From the NCBI GenBank assembly GCA_007695145.1, contig REEI01000068.1:62001-126000 (forward strand): a stretch of DNA of 64,000 bases. Reading direction: 5' to 3'. The notes under the pieces were generated by a model. The model was not told the origin of the DNA and made no database searches. It saw only the letters and a program-made list of their open reading frames with translations. Source of the stretch: Saprospirales bacterium (GTDB taxonomy: Bacteria; Bacteroidota; Bacteroidia; Chitinophagales; Saprospiraceae). Below are positions 24,261 to 33,364 of this stretch, piece after piece (position 1 is the first letter of the stretch; every line of letters begins with the position of its first letter). A program made the position numbers and the translations under genes.

Positions 24261-24977
24261 ATGCATACACCAACGAATGAAGAATTGTTAAAAGCAGGGG
24301 TGCACTTCGGACACATGAAGAAAAAGTGGAATCCCAAAATGCGCCCCTATATATTCATGGAGCGAAAGGGAATTCATATCATTGACCTAAATCGCACCAT
24401 TGAATGCCTTGAAGATGCCGCCTATGCTATGCAAAATATGGCGCGCACCGGAAAGAAAATCATGTTTGTCGCTACAAAAAAGCAGGCCAGAGATATCGTT
24501 GCCAGTGCTGCTCAAAGTGTCAATATGCCCTATGTGACCGACCGGTGGCTCGGTGGCATGATGACCAATTTCTCTACTATCCGCCGCTCGGTAAAAAAGA
24601 TGCAGAATATTGATCGTATGCTTGGAGATGGATCTTATTCCAATATTACCAAAAAAGAGCGCCTTACTTTGAGCAGAGAGAGAGATAAAATCAACAAAGT
24701 ATTAGGTGGTGTAGCAGACCTAAATCGTCTGCCCGGTGCGTTATTCATCGTAGATATTGTTCACGAGCATCTGGCAGTGGGCGAGGCGTCAAAACTCGGA
24801 ATTCCAACCTTCGGCCTGGTGGATACCAATTCGGATCCAAGGTTGGTCGATTACCCAATACCGGCAAATGACGACTCTTCCAAATCTATTGAAATCATTA
24901 CCAATTTCATGGTGGATGCCATCAAAAAAGGTCTTGAGGAGCGAAAGAGCGTAAAAGAGGAGACCGCATCCAGCTAA
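24261..24977 (+). CDS. rpsB: 30S ribosomal protein S2
   Basis: A 238-residue small-subunit protein. Diagnostic segments are ELLKAGVHFGHMKKKWNPKMRPYIF, KIMFVATKKQARDIV, VTDRWLGGMMTNFSTIRRSV and the late IPTFGLVDTNSDPRLVDYPIPANDDS. It lies 39 bases after rpsI and 37 bases before tsf, the standard S2-Ts order. A palindrome GAAAAATTTTTC lies in the short leader. S2 is often autoregulated at its own leader in bacteria; no such site is proven here. Confidence 0.98.
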   Translation: MHTPTNEELLKAGVHFGHMKKKWNPKMRPYIFMERKGIHIIDLNRTIECLEDAAYAMQNMARTGKKIMFVATKKQARDIVASAAQSVNMPYVTDRWLGGMMTNFSTIRRSVKKMQNIDRMLGDGSYSNITKKERLTLSRERDKINKVLGGVADLNRLPGALFIVDIVHEHLAVGEASKLGIPTFGLVDTNSDPRLVDYPIPANDDSSKSIEIITNFMVDAIKKGLEERKSVKEETASS

Positions 24978-25014
24978 TTTCCATATCCATTTTTAACCCA
25001 ACAAATATAAATCT

Positions 25015-25851
25015 ATGAGTGAAGTAAAAATTTCAGCTAAAGATGTAAAAAAACTCAGGGACATGACCGGCGCCGGTATGATGGACTGTAAAAAGGCTCT
25101 GACTGAAGCAGAGGGGGATTTCGACGCCGCTGTGGATATACTCCGTAAAAAAGGTCAAAAGCTTTCTGCAAAAAGAGCCGAGCGCGAAGCTAAAGAAGGT
25201 GTTGTTGTCGCTATGGTCAACGACTCAAAGGATCACGGCGTAGTCATCAGATTGAGTTGCGAAACCGATTTCGTAGCGAAAAATGAAGAGTTTGTTAAGT
25301 TTGCTGAAGATCTGGCGAGATTGGCTATTGATAAAAAACCTTCAGACAAGGATGAATTGCTAGCACTTCCCTACAACAACATTACCGTTGGTGAGGCCAT
25401 CACAGAGCAGGTTGGAAAAATTGGTGAGAAAATCGAATTGGCGAGCTATAAGTATTTGTCCTCCGAATTGGTTGTTTCCTATATTCACCACGGTAACCGT
25501 GCAGGTGTGGTGGTCGGATTGAATAAGACTGGAGATAAGGCCGAGGAGGCTGGCAAATTTGCTGCCATGCAGATTACAGCAATGAGACCAATAGCTGTGG
25601 ATAAGGAAAATGTCGACGCTGATATTGTAGCCAAAGAGATTGAAATAGGCAAAGAGCAAGCAAGAGCTGAGGGCAAACCGGAGGCTATTCTTGAAAAAAT
25701 CGCAATGGGTAAGTTGAATAAGTTTTATCAGGAAGCAACTCTTCTTAATCAAGCCTTTATCTCCGATCAGAAAACTTCTGTGAAGCAATATCTTCAATCA
25801 ATGGAGCCCGGCTTGACAGTCACTGACTTCTGCCACCTTGAAAATGGTTGA
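25015..25851 (+). CDS. tsf: Translation elongation factor Ts
   Basis: A 278-residue nucleotide exchange factor that releases GDP from EF-Tu. The N-terminal UBA-like segment DVKKLRDMTGAGMMDCKKALTEAEGDFDAAVDILRKKG, the SCETDFVAKNEEF motif that contacts EF-Tu, and the C-terminal core are all present. It is followed by a strong terminator before pyrH. Confidence 0.98.
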   Translation: MSEVKISAKDVKKLRDMTGAGMMDCKKALTEAEGDFDAAVDILRKKGQKLSAKRAEREAKEGVVVAMVNDSKDHGVVIRLSCETDFVAKNEEFVKFAEDLARLAIDKKPSDKDELLALPYNNITVGEAITEQVGKIGEKIELASYKYLSSELVVSYIHHGNRAGVVVGLNKTGDKAEEAGKFAAMQITAMRPIAVDKENVDADIVAKEIEIGKEQARAEGKPEAILEKIAMGKLNKFYQEATLLNQAFISDQKTSVKQYLQSMEPGLTVTDFCHLENG

Positions 25852-25865
25852 TGAAAATTTAAATT

Positions 25866-25896
25866 AAGCGGATGACTTGTCATTCGCTTTTTTTTT
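25866..25896 (+). terminator. Rho-independent terminator between tsf and pyrH
   Basis: AAGCGGATGA (25866-25875) and TCATTCGCTT (25880-25889) form a 10-bp stem with loop CTTG and one G-T pair, followed by a T-run to 25896. It should separate or attenuate pyrH transcription from the ribosomal genes. Confidence 0.85.
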
Positions 25897-25928
25897 GCCC
25901 CAATTGCCGGAACTGAATCAAAACTATT

Positions 25929-26642
25929 ATGAGCTTGAAATATAAAAGAATCCTCCTCAAATTATCCGGAGAGTCGCTTATGGGAGCGAATGGATTTGGT
26001 ATTGATGCCGATATGCTATCGCATTACGGAAATGAAATTAAGAGTCTGATTGATAAGGGTGTACAGGTTGCCATCGTGATAGGTGGTGGCAATATTTTCC
26101 GGGGATTGCAGGCTGAGAGATCCGGAATTGAAAGGGTGCAAGGTGATTACATGGGGATGCTTGCCACAGTAATAAATGGTATGGCTCTCCAATCCCATTT
26201 GGAGCAAATTGGACTGTATACCAGGCTGATATCAGCTATCGAAATGCGACAAATAGCCGAACCATATATCCGTAGGAGAGCCATAAGACATCTGGAAAAG
26301 GGCAGGGTAGTGATTTTCTCCGCCGGTACCGGCAGCCCATATTTTACTACTGATTCAGCTGCAGCTCTTAGAGCAAATGAAATGAATGTGGATGTGATCT
26401 TAAAAGGAACCAGGGTAGATGGTATTTATACAGCCGACCCGGAGGTCTATCCCGATGCAACTCGCTTTGATAGGATTACTTTCTCTAAGGTTATCAATTC
26501 AGGCCTGAACGTGATGGATATGACTGCCTTTACACTCTGTAAGGAAAATGACCTGAGCATAGTAGTTTTTGATGTGAGAGTACCTGGAAATATGTTGAAA
26601 ATTGTCACTGGCGAACCTATTGGGACCCTGGTTGAAATATGA
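25929..26642 (+). CDS. pyrH: UMP kinase
   Basis: A 237-residue hexameric bacterial UMP kinase that phosphorylates UMP to UDP with ATP; GTP usually activates it and UTP inhibits it. Family marks are RILLKLSGESLMG at the start, VAIVIGGGNIFRG, the GDYMGMLATVINGMAL segment and GTGSPYFTTDSAAALRA. Then comes the D-G-[IV]-Y-T-A-D-P motif (VDGIYTADPEVYP) for nucleotide binding. It follows tsf as in many genomes, but behind a terminator. Confidence 0.98.
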   Translation: MSLKYKRILLKLSGESLMGANGFGIDADMLSHYGNEIKSLIDKGVQVAIVIGGGNIFRGLQAERSGIERVQGDYMGMLATVINGMALQSHLEQIGLYTRLISAIEMRQIAEPYIRRRAIRHLEKGRVVIFSAGTGSPYFTTDSAAALRANEMNVDVILKGTRVDGIYTADPEVYPDATRFDRITFSKVINSGLNVMDMTAFTLCKENDLSIVVFDVRVPGNMLKIVTGEPIGTLVEI

Positions 26643-26767
26643 AGTTTTGAATGAATATGGTGATCTTTAGCCTGTCAATTGGTGTCATTATTGAGAGCTT
26701 TAGGTTTTACTAACCCAAATTTTTAACCAATACCTTTTGTCTCATCTGCCTTTTTCAGCACTTGGAT

Positions 26768-29080
26768 TTAATCCGCTTTCTCAATGGAAATGATTACCGA
26801 TTTTGAGATCGGAGTTTTAGATCGGTCCGCGTACTCGTCATAGGGCACAAGAGCATTGGCTTCTGGAAAGTAGGTAGCAACACAACCCGAAGGAATATCA
26901 TATGGAACTACTATAAAACGATCCACACTGCGTTTTATGCCCTTGTAGTTTGAACTTAGGTTAACCACCTCTCTATTTTTTAAACCTGTTCGCACCATAT
27001 CCTCCGGATTCATGAGGACCACCCTTCGCTCGTTGTAGATTCCCCGATAGCGATCGTCCAGCCCATAGATGGTTGTGTTGAACTGATCGTGGCTTCTAAT
27101 CGTCATCATAATGTACTGTTCATCCTCTACTTTCAGAGTGGCTATGGGGTTCACTGAGAAATTGGCTTTTCCGGTATGGGTGTTGAACTGTCTGTTTTTA
27201 GGTCCATTTGGCAGGTAGAAGAAATCCTCCTTCTTGATTCTTTGGTTGAAGTTCTCAAAACCGGGTATAATTTGTTCTATGCTGTCCCGGATGGAGTCGT
27301 AGTTGTCTCTGTAACGGTCCCAATCCGGTTGCTTTTCGCGTTTCAAAGTAGCTTTGGCCATTTCGCAAATAATGGCAACTTCACTTTTTAGTTTGGGCGA
27401 ACAGGGTTCCAATACCCCTTTTGAACTGTGAAGGACGCTCATGGAATTTTCCACTGTTACAAACTGCTCCCCGGATTTTTGTCTGTCTATATCTGTCCTA
27501 CCCAGACATGGAAGAATGAGGGAAATTTCTCCCGGTGCGAGATGTGATCGGTTGAGTTTGGTGCTTATGTGCACAGTCATACGGCATGAGCTCAGGGCAT
27601 CTCCCGTCAATTTAGTGTCTGGACCTGCCGATAAAAAGTTGCCTCCCATGGCCACAAATACCTTCAAAGACCCTTCATGCATAGCCTTAATAGCATCAAC
27701 TGTAGCATATCCATGTTCACGTGGAGGATTGAAATGATAGTAGGAGCCGAGTCGATCTAAAAATTCTTCAGTAGGGGCTTCGTCTATACCCATTGTCCTG
27801 TCTCCCTGCACATTGCTGTGGCCTCTTACAGGGCATACTCCAGCGCCTTCTTTCCCAATTGCACCCTTTAGGAGCAGCAGATTGACTATTTCCCTTATAT
27901 TTTGCACTCCGTTTTTGTGTTGAGTCAGGCCCATAGCCCAGCAGATAATGATGCGTTTTTTTGTTGCAATTTTCTCGGCTGCAAGCTCAATTAGGTCCCT
28001 TGAAACACCGGAGGCCTCAATACAATCACTAAGAGAGGTAGTTTCCAAATGGGCGATCAATTCATCGAAACCGGTAGTGAACTCTTCTATGAATTCCCGG
28101 TCAAAAACACTTCCCTCTTGCTGTTTTTCCCTTTCTAAAAGCAGAATCATTATAGCCTTCAGAAGTGGAATATCTCCATTGATTCGCAGCTGCAAAAACA
28201 AATCGGTTATGGTGGTACCACCAGTCAGTATTTTCAACGGTCTCTGCGGATTGGTGAATTTCATAAGAGCTGCTTCCGGGAGTGGATTTACGGTGATGAC
28301 TTCTCCCCCGTTTTCCTTGCACTTTTCTATAGAGGAAAGCATTCGCGGATGATTGGTCCCCGGATTTTGCCCCATGATAATGAGTAAGTCCGCCTGGTGA
28401 ATATCATTGAGAGTTACCGACCCTTTCCCGAGTCCAATGGTTTCGGACAATCCCACCCCACTGGATTCATGGCACATATTTGAGCAGTCGGGCAGGTTGT
28501 TGGTACCATACATTCTCACAAAAAGCTGATAGAGAAATGCTGCCTCATTGCTGGTGCGTCCACTGGTGTAAAAGGCAGCCTGATTGGGGTCTTTCAAAGC
28601 ATTGAGTTCCCGGGATATAATAGAGAATGCACTTTCCCAATCAATAGGATAATAATGCCCTTTGCTCTTATCGTAGACAAGAGGTTCGCTCAAGCGCCCC
28701 AGCTTACCCAGTTCAAAATCTGATTTTCTTCTGAGACTTTCGACGCTGTTTTCCGAAAAAAAGTTACCATCAATCAAGTTCCTGGCCGCCTCCTCTGAGA
28801 TGGCCTTCATTCCATTTTCACAAAATTCGCCCAATTTCGAGCGATCGTCATCCGGATCTGGCCATGCACAGCCGGGGCAATCAATTCCTCCTTTTTGGTT
28901 AAGCTTGAACATTGCCCTGGCCATAGCCCCCGGCTTCATGTAATTGATGCCGTGCTTCATTGCCACAACTATTCCTGTGACTCCAGCAGAATTGGTTTTC
29001 GGTTTTGTTGTCTTTATTCCCGTGAATTCTGCAGGGCTGAGATGCTTTTTTTCCTTATCTTCAGACTTTCCTTTTTTCAT
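26768..29080 (-). CDS. FdhF/YdeP-family molybdopterin oxidoreductase
   Basis: A 770-residue molybdopterin enzyme of the formate dehydrogenase-alpha-like YdeP group. The N-terminal GGIDCPGCAWPDPDDDRSKLGEFCENG at about 64-91 holds the family's cysteine set. Cofactor-binding segments follow, such as FYTSGRTSNEAAFLYQLFVRMYGTNNLPDCSNMCHESSG, IIMGQNPGTNHPRM and GVCPVRGHSNVQGDRTMGI, with a C-terminal molydopterin-binding domain (YIMMTIRSHDQFNTTIYG, ending FPEANALVPYDEYADRSKTPISKSV). The metal ligand may be the cysteine or serine of the MCHESS region. E. coli YdeP is linked to acid resistance; the substrate is unknown. It has no signal peptide. fdhD lies 29 bases upstream in the same operon. Confidence 0.93.
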   Translation of the reverse strand: MKKGKSEDKEKKHLSPAEFTGIKTTKPKTNSAGVTGIVVAMKHGINYMKPGAMARAMFKLNQKGGIDCPGCAWPDPDDDRSKLGEFCENGMKAISEEAARNLIDGNFFSENSVESLRRKSDFELGKLGRLSEPLVYDKSKGHYYPIDWESAFSIISRELNALKDPNQAAFYTSGRTSNEAAFLYQLFVRMYGTNNLPDCSNMCHESSGVGLSETIGLGKGSVTLNDIHQADLLIIMGQNPGTNHPRMLSSIEKCKENGGEVITVNPLPEAALMKFTNPQRPLKILTGGTTITDLFLQLRINGDIPLLKAIMILLLEREKQQEGSVFDREFIEEFTTGFDELIAHLETTSLSDCIEASGVSRDLIELAAEKIATKKRIIICWAMGLTQHKNGVQNIREIVNLLLLKGAIGKEGAGVCPVRGHSNVQGDRTMGIDEAPTEEFLDRLGSYYHFNPPREHGYATVDAIKAMHEGSLKVFVAMGGNFLSAGPDTKLTGDALSSCRMTVHISTKLNRSHLAPGEISLILPCLGRTDIDRQKSGEQFVTVENSMSVLHSSKGVLEPCSPKLKSEVAIICEMAKATLKREKQPDWDRYRDNYDSIRDSIEQIIPGFENFNQRIKKEDFFYLPNGPKNRQFNTHTGKANFSVNPIATLKVEDEQYIMMTIRSHDQFNTTIYGLDDRYRGIYNERRVVLMNPEDMVRTGLKNREVVNLSSNYKGIKRSVDRFIVVPYDIPSGCVATYFPEANALVPYDEYADRSKTPISKSVIISIEKAD

Positions 29081-29109
29081 ATTGTATATTGAGTGCCTTC
29101 GAAAGAATG

Positions 29110-29946
29110 CTAAGTAGCTCCTGCAATCCTTTCAGGATGACAATAAATGTTAAACTTATCCTTTTTCAAAAAACCAATTAAGGTCATTCCATAGACTTCA
29201 GCTAATTCTACAGCGAGCCTGGATGGAGCTCCAACTGCTGTCATTATTGGAAACCCGGCAATCAGCGCTTTTTGAACAAGTTCAAAACCCGCTCTTCCAC
29301 TAACCGAAACGATTTTTTCACGTGCGGGGAGTTGATGATTAAGGGCCAATTTTCCAATGACCTTATCCATGGCGTTGTGTCTTCCAACGTCTTCCTCAAG
29401 TACCTGCAAATCGCCATTTACATCAAATGCCGCAGTGCCGTGTATCCCTCCCGTCAGATTAAAAACTCTTTGACTCTTGCGCATCACCTCATCTAAACTG
29501 AGGATGAAGTCAGAAGTAACAAGGGGCTTGCCATGCGTTGGAATGTATCTTATGTGGCCTTCCAATTGGTCCACCGAAGCTTTCCCACAGACACCACAAC
29601 TGCTGCTGGCAAAAAAGTTGCGCCTGAATTGCTCCGGGTCGAACACAAAATTGGTTTTCAGTACAATAGTCACCGACTGATCATTCAACAATTGATTACT
29701 TGAGGCTTCGCCTATTTCAATTTGCTCAATGTGATCGATGGAGGGTACAATGCCCTCTGTAATTAAAAATCCGATGGCGAGTTCCTGTTCACTTCCCCTT
29801 GTCCTCATGGTAATGGACAAGGGATAATCCAAAAAAACTTCATTCGACCTATGGCGGATGATGATGGCAAGCGGCTCTTCGTCGGTTAATAGGTCCGATT
29901 CATGAGTAAAACCATTCTTATTAGAGTACTTCCAAATTTTTCGCAT
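29110..29946 (-). CDS. fdhD: Formate dehydrogenase accessory sulfurtransferase FdhD
   Basis: FdhD carries sulfur from a cysteine desulfurase to the molybdenum-bis-MGD cofactor, without which formate dehydrogenase-type enzymes are inactive. The catalytic CGVCG loop is visible in FASSSCGVCGKASVDQ (cysteines at about 117 and 120 from this start). The GGIHGTAAFDVNGDLQVLEEDVGRHNAMDKVIGK motif and VSGRAGFELVQKALIAGFP are typical. The first in-frame ATG is 29973. The ATG at 29946 gives a more usual N-terminus and reduces the overlap with the upstream gene to 26 bases. Its partner is clearly the YdeP-type enzyme encoded 29 bases downstream. Confidence 0.95.
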   Translation of the reverse strand: MRKIWKYSNKNGFTHESDLLTDEEPLAIIIRHRSNEVFLDYPLSITMRTRGSEQELAIGFLITEGIVPSIDHIEQIEIGEASSNQLLNDQSVTIVLKTNFVFDPEQFRRNFFASSSCGVCGKASVDQLEGHIRYIPTHGKPLVTSDFILSLDEVMRKSQRVFNLTGGIHGTAAFDVNGDLQVLEEDVGRHNAMDKVIGKLALNHQLPAREKIVSVSGRAGFELVQKALIAGFPIMTAVGAPSRLAVELAEVYGMTLIGFLKKDKFNIYCHPERIAGAT

Positions 29947-30361
29947 ATTGGAAATGGAATGTAAGTGAGGCAAAATTGTTCTGCTTAGTAACCATTTTCA
30001 GGGCTACTTTTCCCAAAAAGCCTTTGCTCCCTTCATTTTCGGTGATCAGCTTAAAATCCTTCTCAATGATTATTTTTAACTCCTCACTATTGCCGGCTGA
30101 CTGAATCGCCTCTAAATAAGGTTCCTCATTTTTAATCCAGGCTGAATAAGCATCTGCAGGTACAATTACATACAATATCCCATAATCCATGAATGCCTTG
30201 ATTTTATCTGTCCTCATAATTTCAAACACCAGCTTGAAAAACTCGCTTTGGTCTGCTCCAATTTTTATTGATTTTTCCACAAAGGTTTTCCTGGTCAATT
30301 CCTCAGCATCGGGTTGGGAGATTCTGAGGATCAAGAGGTTTTCCTCCATTGAAATTCGCAT
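29921..30361 (-). CDS. DUF7009-like small protein
   Basis: A 146-residue cytoplasmic protein. Its strand-rich start (MRISMEENLLILRISQPDAEELTR), the central LYVIVPADAYSAWIKNE and the C-terminal LKIIIEKDFKLI segment resemble the DUF7009 family as I remember it. That family is found beside molybdenum-cofactor genes in Bacteroidota. The family's usual I-E-K-D-F-x-C-L cysteine is missing here. The 3' end overlaps the start of fdhD and the gene sits 53 bases after the PaaE-type reductase. It may be an accessory or regulatory protein for the molybdoenzyme; that is inference. Confidence 0.6.
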   Translation of the reverse strand: MRISMEENLLILRISQPDAEELTRKTFVEKSIKIGADQSEFFKLVFEIMRTDKIKAFMDYGILYVIVPADAYSAWIKNEEPYLEAIQSAGNSEELKIIIEKDFKLITENEGSKGFLGKVALKMVTKQNNFASLTFHFQYAKNLEVL

Positions 30362-30414
30362 ATTTCAGAAATTTTAATAGTTCGAATGAGGTATTTTTTG
30401 ACTACCTGATCGGG

Positions 30415-31494
30415 TCACTTGATGTCAAAATCTACTGCTATTTCATCAGTCAAAGGGTAGGACTGACAGGTGAGAATAAATCCCTGTTCCAGCTCATCCG
30501 GTTCCAACGCATAATTGACCTCCATGTCCACCTTGCCCCTAATAAGCTTGGCCCTGCAAGTTGAACAAACACCTCCTTTACAGGCAAAGGGTACATCTGC
30601 ACCGGTATTTGCTGCTCCATCCAATAGAGTGGTACCTTCTTTGGGCATTTTATAGTTATAAATGTCGCCATCTATCCTAAGATTGACCCTTACAAAGTCA
30701 CCGGTTATTTCAGAAGCCTTTGTGCTCTTTCTTTCCTTCGGCTTCATTCCTTCAGTGGTAAACAATTCAAAATGAATTTTTTCAGCCGGGACTCCCAATT
30801 CCTGGAGTTGCTCACTGATATCGACAATCATATTACCCGGTCCACAGATAAAAACCCCATCTACCTGATCTGGAGAGAAGAACAGGCGAGAGAATTTTTT
30901 GATCTTTTCACGGTCTATCCGCCCTTCAAAAAGGGGAATGTCGCCCTTCTCCCGAGAGAGAATATGATAGACTGAAAAGCGATTTAGAAACAGATTTTTC
31001 AAGCCTTCAATCTCCTCTTTAAACATGATGGTTGAAGAGGTTTGATTTCCATAAAAGAGGGTGAACCTGCTACCCGGCTCATCCTTTAATATGCTTTTTA
31101 CGATGGAGATGACCGGGGTGATTCCACTCCCACATGCAATACCGAGGTAGTGATGCTTACTTTTCGAATCGACCTGGTGGACAAACTTGCCCATAGGTGG
31201 CATGATATCCAAGATGTCTCCTTCCTTTAGGTCTCTATTTGCATAGGTTGAAAACTTGCCTCCGGGCAATTCCTTTATGCCAACCCTCAGCACACCTTCG
31301 TAAGGTGCCGAGCAGATGGAGTAATTTCTCCTGACTTCCTTGCCATTTAATAGTGTCTTGATCGTGAGGTATTGACCGGGGATGAATAGAAAATCATCTA
31401 TAATCTCCTCCGGCAATTTGAATTCAATAGCTACTGAATCTGCTGTCTCTCGAATTATTTTGGAAACCTCTGCGGTGTAAAACTTATTCTGCAT
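30415..31494 (-). CDS. PaaE-type ferredoxin-NAD(P)H reductase (FAD, NAD and 2Fe-2S domains)
   Basis: A 359-residue flavoprotein reductase with three domains: an FAD domain (RRNYSICSAPYEGVLRVGIKELPGGKFSTYA), a NAD(P) domain (YLGIACGSGITPVISIVKSIL, VDGVFICGPGNMI), and a C-terminal plant-type ferredoxin domain. The latter holds the 2Fe-2S motif ACKGGVCSTCRAKLIRGKVDM, then LTCQSYP for the fourth cysteine. This matches PaaE of phenylacetyl-CoA epoxidase and Hcr-like reductases. No paaABCD genes are nearby. It leads the FdhD/YdeP operon, so it probably passes electrons between NAD(P)H and the YdeP-type enzyme. The start ATG at 31494 fits the family. Confidence 0.9.
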   Translation of the reverse strand: MQNKFYTAEVSKIIRETADSVAIEFKLPEEIIDDFLFIPGQYLTIKTLLNGKEVRRNYSICSAPYEGVLRVGIKELPGGKFSTYANRDLKEGDILDIMPPMGKFVHQVDSKSKHHYLGIACGSGITPVISIVKSILKDEPGSRFTLFYGNQTSSTIMFKEEIEGLKNLFLNRFSVYHILSREKGDIPLFEGRIDREKIKKFSRLFFSPDQVDGVFICGPGNMIVDISEQLQELGVPAEKIHFELFTTEGMKPKERKSTKASEITGDFVRVNLRIDGDIYNYKMPKEGTTLLDGAANTGADVPFACKGGVCSTCRAKLIRGKVDMEVNYALEPDELEQGFILTCQSYPLTDEIAVDFDIK

Positions 31495-31798
31495 TTTTTC
31501 TCATTCAACTAAAATAAGGCGTAAAGTTAACCAATTTTAGCGCTTGGGTCCATTTTTTTGTTTGTAGTTTCACCTAAGGACTTCTTATTCAATTTGCGCA
31601 TTTTGACAATAGGCGAACTCGAAATATTCAGACTTTGCCCGATTAATTACAATCAGCAGGGGATTAGGTTTTGAATTCGTGACAGAAAAAGTGCTAAAAG
31701 GTTGGTATTGCACTTGAGGAAATGATTCCTTCGAATAAAATTGGCAGAGCCAAAGAAAAGCCTGTGGTGAAATTCGCATTAGATGAACACAAAAAGAA
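31495..31798. other. Short gene-free stretch
   Basis: About 300 bases between the reductase and the 2TM gene. A minus-strand frame of 84 codons is open here and runs 41 bases into the 2TM gene, but it has no family features. I see no terminator or promoter that I can support. Confidence 0.4.
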
Positions 31799-32179
31799 TT
31801 AGACCAAATCTCTTTCATCCCATGTTTTCTGCTTTTCATGGGTTTTTCTTTTGAGTTCTTCCAGATCTAGTTTGTCGCTTGACTCCTGATCAGATCGGGC
31901 ACCTTCCTCTCCGGTAAGTTTTCTAAGTCTTTTCAGTTCTTTTTGATAGGCGCGGTATTCCCAATCGGGAGACTGTCCACCAAACCCAAAAGCCTTGAGG
32001 TAATTGACTACCAACTCTATCACAAGTACAGAAATAGGAATTACACTCCACCAGAAGCTGGGGGTGAAGAGCCAATTAACTGCCACAAGGATCACTATTG
32101 CTGTGGTGTGGCCCGACAGCTTTTTGTAAAACTTTTTCTTTTGTTTCACTTTTTTCCTGGCAATTTCTTCTGCATTCAT
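31799..32179 (-). CDS. 2TM domain-containing protein
   Basis: A 126-residue membrane protein with a basic N-terminus (ARKKVKQKKKFYKKL), two closely spaced helices (HTTAIVILVAVNWLF and WWSVIPISVLVIELVVNYL) and a charged, helical C-terminal tail of about 55 residues. This is the Bacteroidota 2TM domain. In other proteins it is joined to sensor or LytTR domains, so a membrane-anchoring or signalling role is plausible, but this one has no output domain. Its ATG overlaps the stop of the upstream gene (TGATG). Confidence 0.8.
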   Translation of the reverse strand: MNAEEIARKKVKQKKKFYKKLSGHTTAIVILVAVNWLFTPSFWWSVIPISVLVIELVVNYLKAFGFGGQSPDWEYRAYQKELKRLRKLTGEEGARSDQESSDKLDLEELKRKTHEKQKTWDERDLV

Positions 32180-32541
32180 CAGGCTGATTTTTTAATCAAA
32201 TTACGGGTGGAACTTCCGGCAGCAAAGGCCAATCCTCCGCCAAGACCTCCAAAAGTTCCGGTAATTAACAACAATCCCAGAAGGTTTACACCTTCGAAGA
32301 TTCGACCTATTCTGGCAGTAAGTATGCTTTCGTTTTGTAAATCAATATAGTAGGCTTGCAAAAGCCAGGCTGCAAAAATACAGAAAAATCCGGTGGAAAA
32401 GGCTTTGATGGGTACCAGCTTTGAGCAATATCCTAATAAGAGGCACACGGGAACAAAAGACCACCAGGGGGAATACCATCCAACAACAATGGTGATCATA
32501 ATGGTCAATAAACTTATGACAGCAAGCCTGACTTTCTCCAT
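32179..32541 (-). CDS. Small integral membrane protein
   Basis: A 120-residue protein with about four hydrophobic segments and a glycine-rich last helix (LLLITGTFGGLGGGLAFAAGSS), ending in a basic tail. The SPWWSFVP motif occurs after the first helix. I do not recognise a characterised family. It is translationally coupled to the downstream 2TM gene, which suggests that the two products act together. Confidence 0.65.
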   Translation of the reverse strand: MEKVRLAVISLLTIMITIVVGWYSPWWSFVPVCLLLGYCSKLVPIKAFSTGFFCIFAAWLLQAYYIDLQNESILTARIGRIFEGVNLLGLLLITGTFGGLGGGLAFAAGSSTRNLIKKSA

Positions 32542-32687
32542 TTTTTAAAAATTGTAACTCGTAAAGGTAAGGATTGTCTGTTTTTCTGCAAATTTCGCAT
32601 TAAAATTATTAAAAGTACGTAATCTGCCTGCTTCCATTCCACAATTTAGAAATGGCAACTTTCAAACCCAGGTATGCTCAAACTTTT

Positions 32688-33182
32688 TCAAGTTAAAAAT
32701 ACACTCATTTCTCCGGGCTTGTCCAGATACACATCTATGTTCTCCATTAAAGTAGTTGCCAGAGAGAGCCCTACATAATCCACCTTTACAGGGAAGCTTT
32801 TGTGTTTTCGGTCAACCAACACGCCTACACTCACTTTTTTTGGAAGTGCCTCCATGAGGCAAGAAAATGCATAAAATAGGGTCCTGCCTGTATTAGCGAC
32901 ATCATCAATTATCAATACTGTCTTTCCGGCTATTTCGGACTTGGGTATATTCAGCTCTATGGGGTGGTTGTTTGGAGAAGCCGGCTTGAGGCTGATTTGA
33001 CCTGAAATCACTTCAATCAATCCAGTTTTTATCAACTCCTTCTCCAGAAGCTCTGCAAATCTCCTGCCATTGTTGTTGATACCTAAAATGTAAAGCGGTT
33101 CACTTTCAGGCTGCTCTTCTAGTATTTGGTATGTGAGCCTTACTATTTTTTGTCTAATCTGTTCGTTACTTAAAACTTTCAT
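32688..33182 (-). CDS. PyrR-like phosphoribosyltransferase
   Basis: A 164-residue type I phosphoribosyltransferase. The PRPP-binding signature VLIIDDVANTGRTL lies at about residues 90-103, preceded by LYILGINNNGRRFAELL. The length fits PyrR/uracil phosphoribosyltransferase-like proteins, and Bacteroidota homologues are usually labelled so. Whether it binds pyr mRNA is unknown. No pyrimidine gene is adjacent; pyrH lies 6 kb away. It stands alone with a candidate promoter at 33365-33393. Confidence 0.85.
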   Translation of the reverse strand: MKVLSNEQIRQKIVRLTYQILEEQPESEPLYILGINNNGRRFAELLEKELIKTGLIEVISGQISLKPASPNNHPIELNIPKSEIAGKTVLIIDDVANTGRTLFYAFSCLMEALPKKVSVGVLVDRKHKSFPVKVDYVGLSLATTLMENIDVYLDKPGEMSVFLT

Positions 33183-33364
33183 CTGCGATACTTTTTTCAG
33201 TCCGATGTTTCAAATCTGTATTTGACTGATCGATAATTTTAAAGCATTACTTCATCATCTTTTCATTGTTGAGCCTAGCCCTAAACTGTTTTATTGTCAC
33301 CGGAGTCTTAACAACCTTTGATACATTGTTCTTTGATCATTGGATCCCTTATTGCAATTGTCTT

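Noticed and set aside
29946-29973. Longer fdhD start at 29973.
   Set aside because: The extra nine residues are not conserved-looking and enlarge the overlap with the upstream gene; ATG 29946 was preferred, though the difference is small.
30415-31494. Assignment as a phenylacetate degradation gene (paaE).
   Set aside because: Only the domain layout matches; no paaABCD genes are present, and the molybdoenzyme operon is a better context.
31585-31839. Minus-strand frame of 84 codons.
   Set aside because: It overlaps the 2TM gene by 41 bases, has no signal, domain or plausible start context, and its composition looks random.
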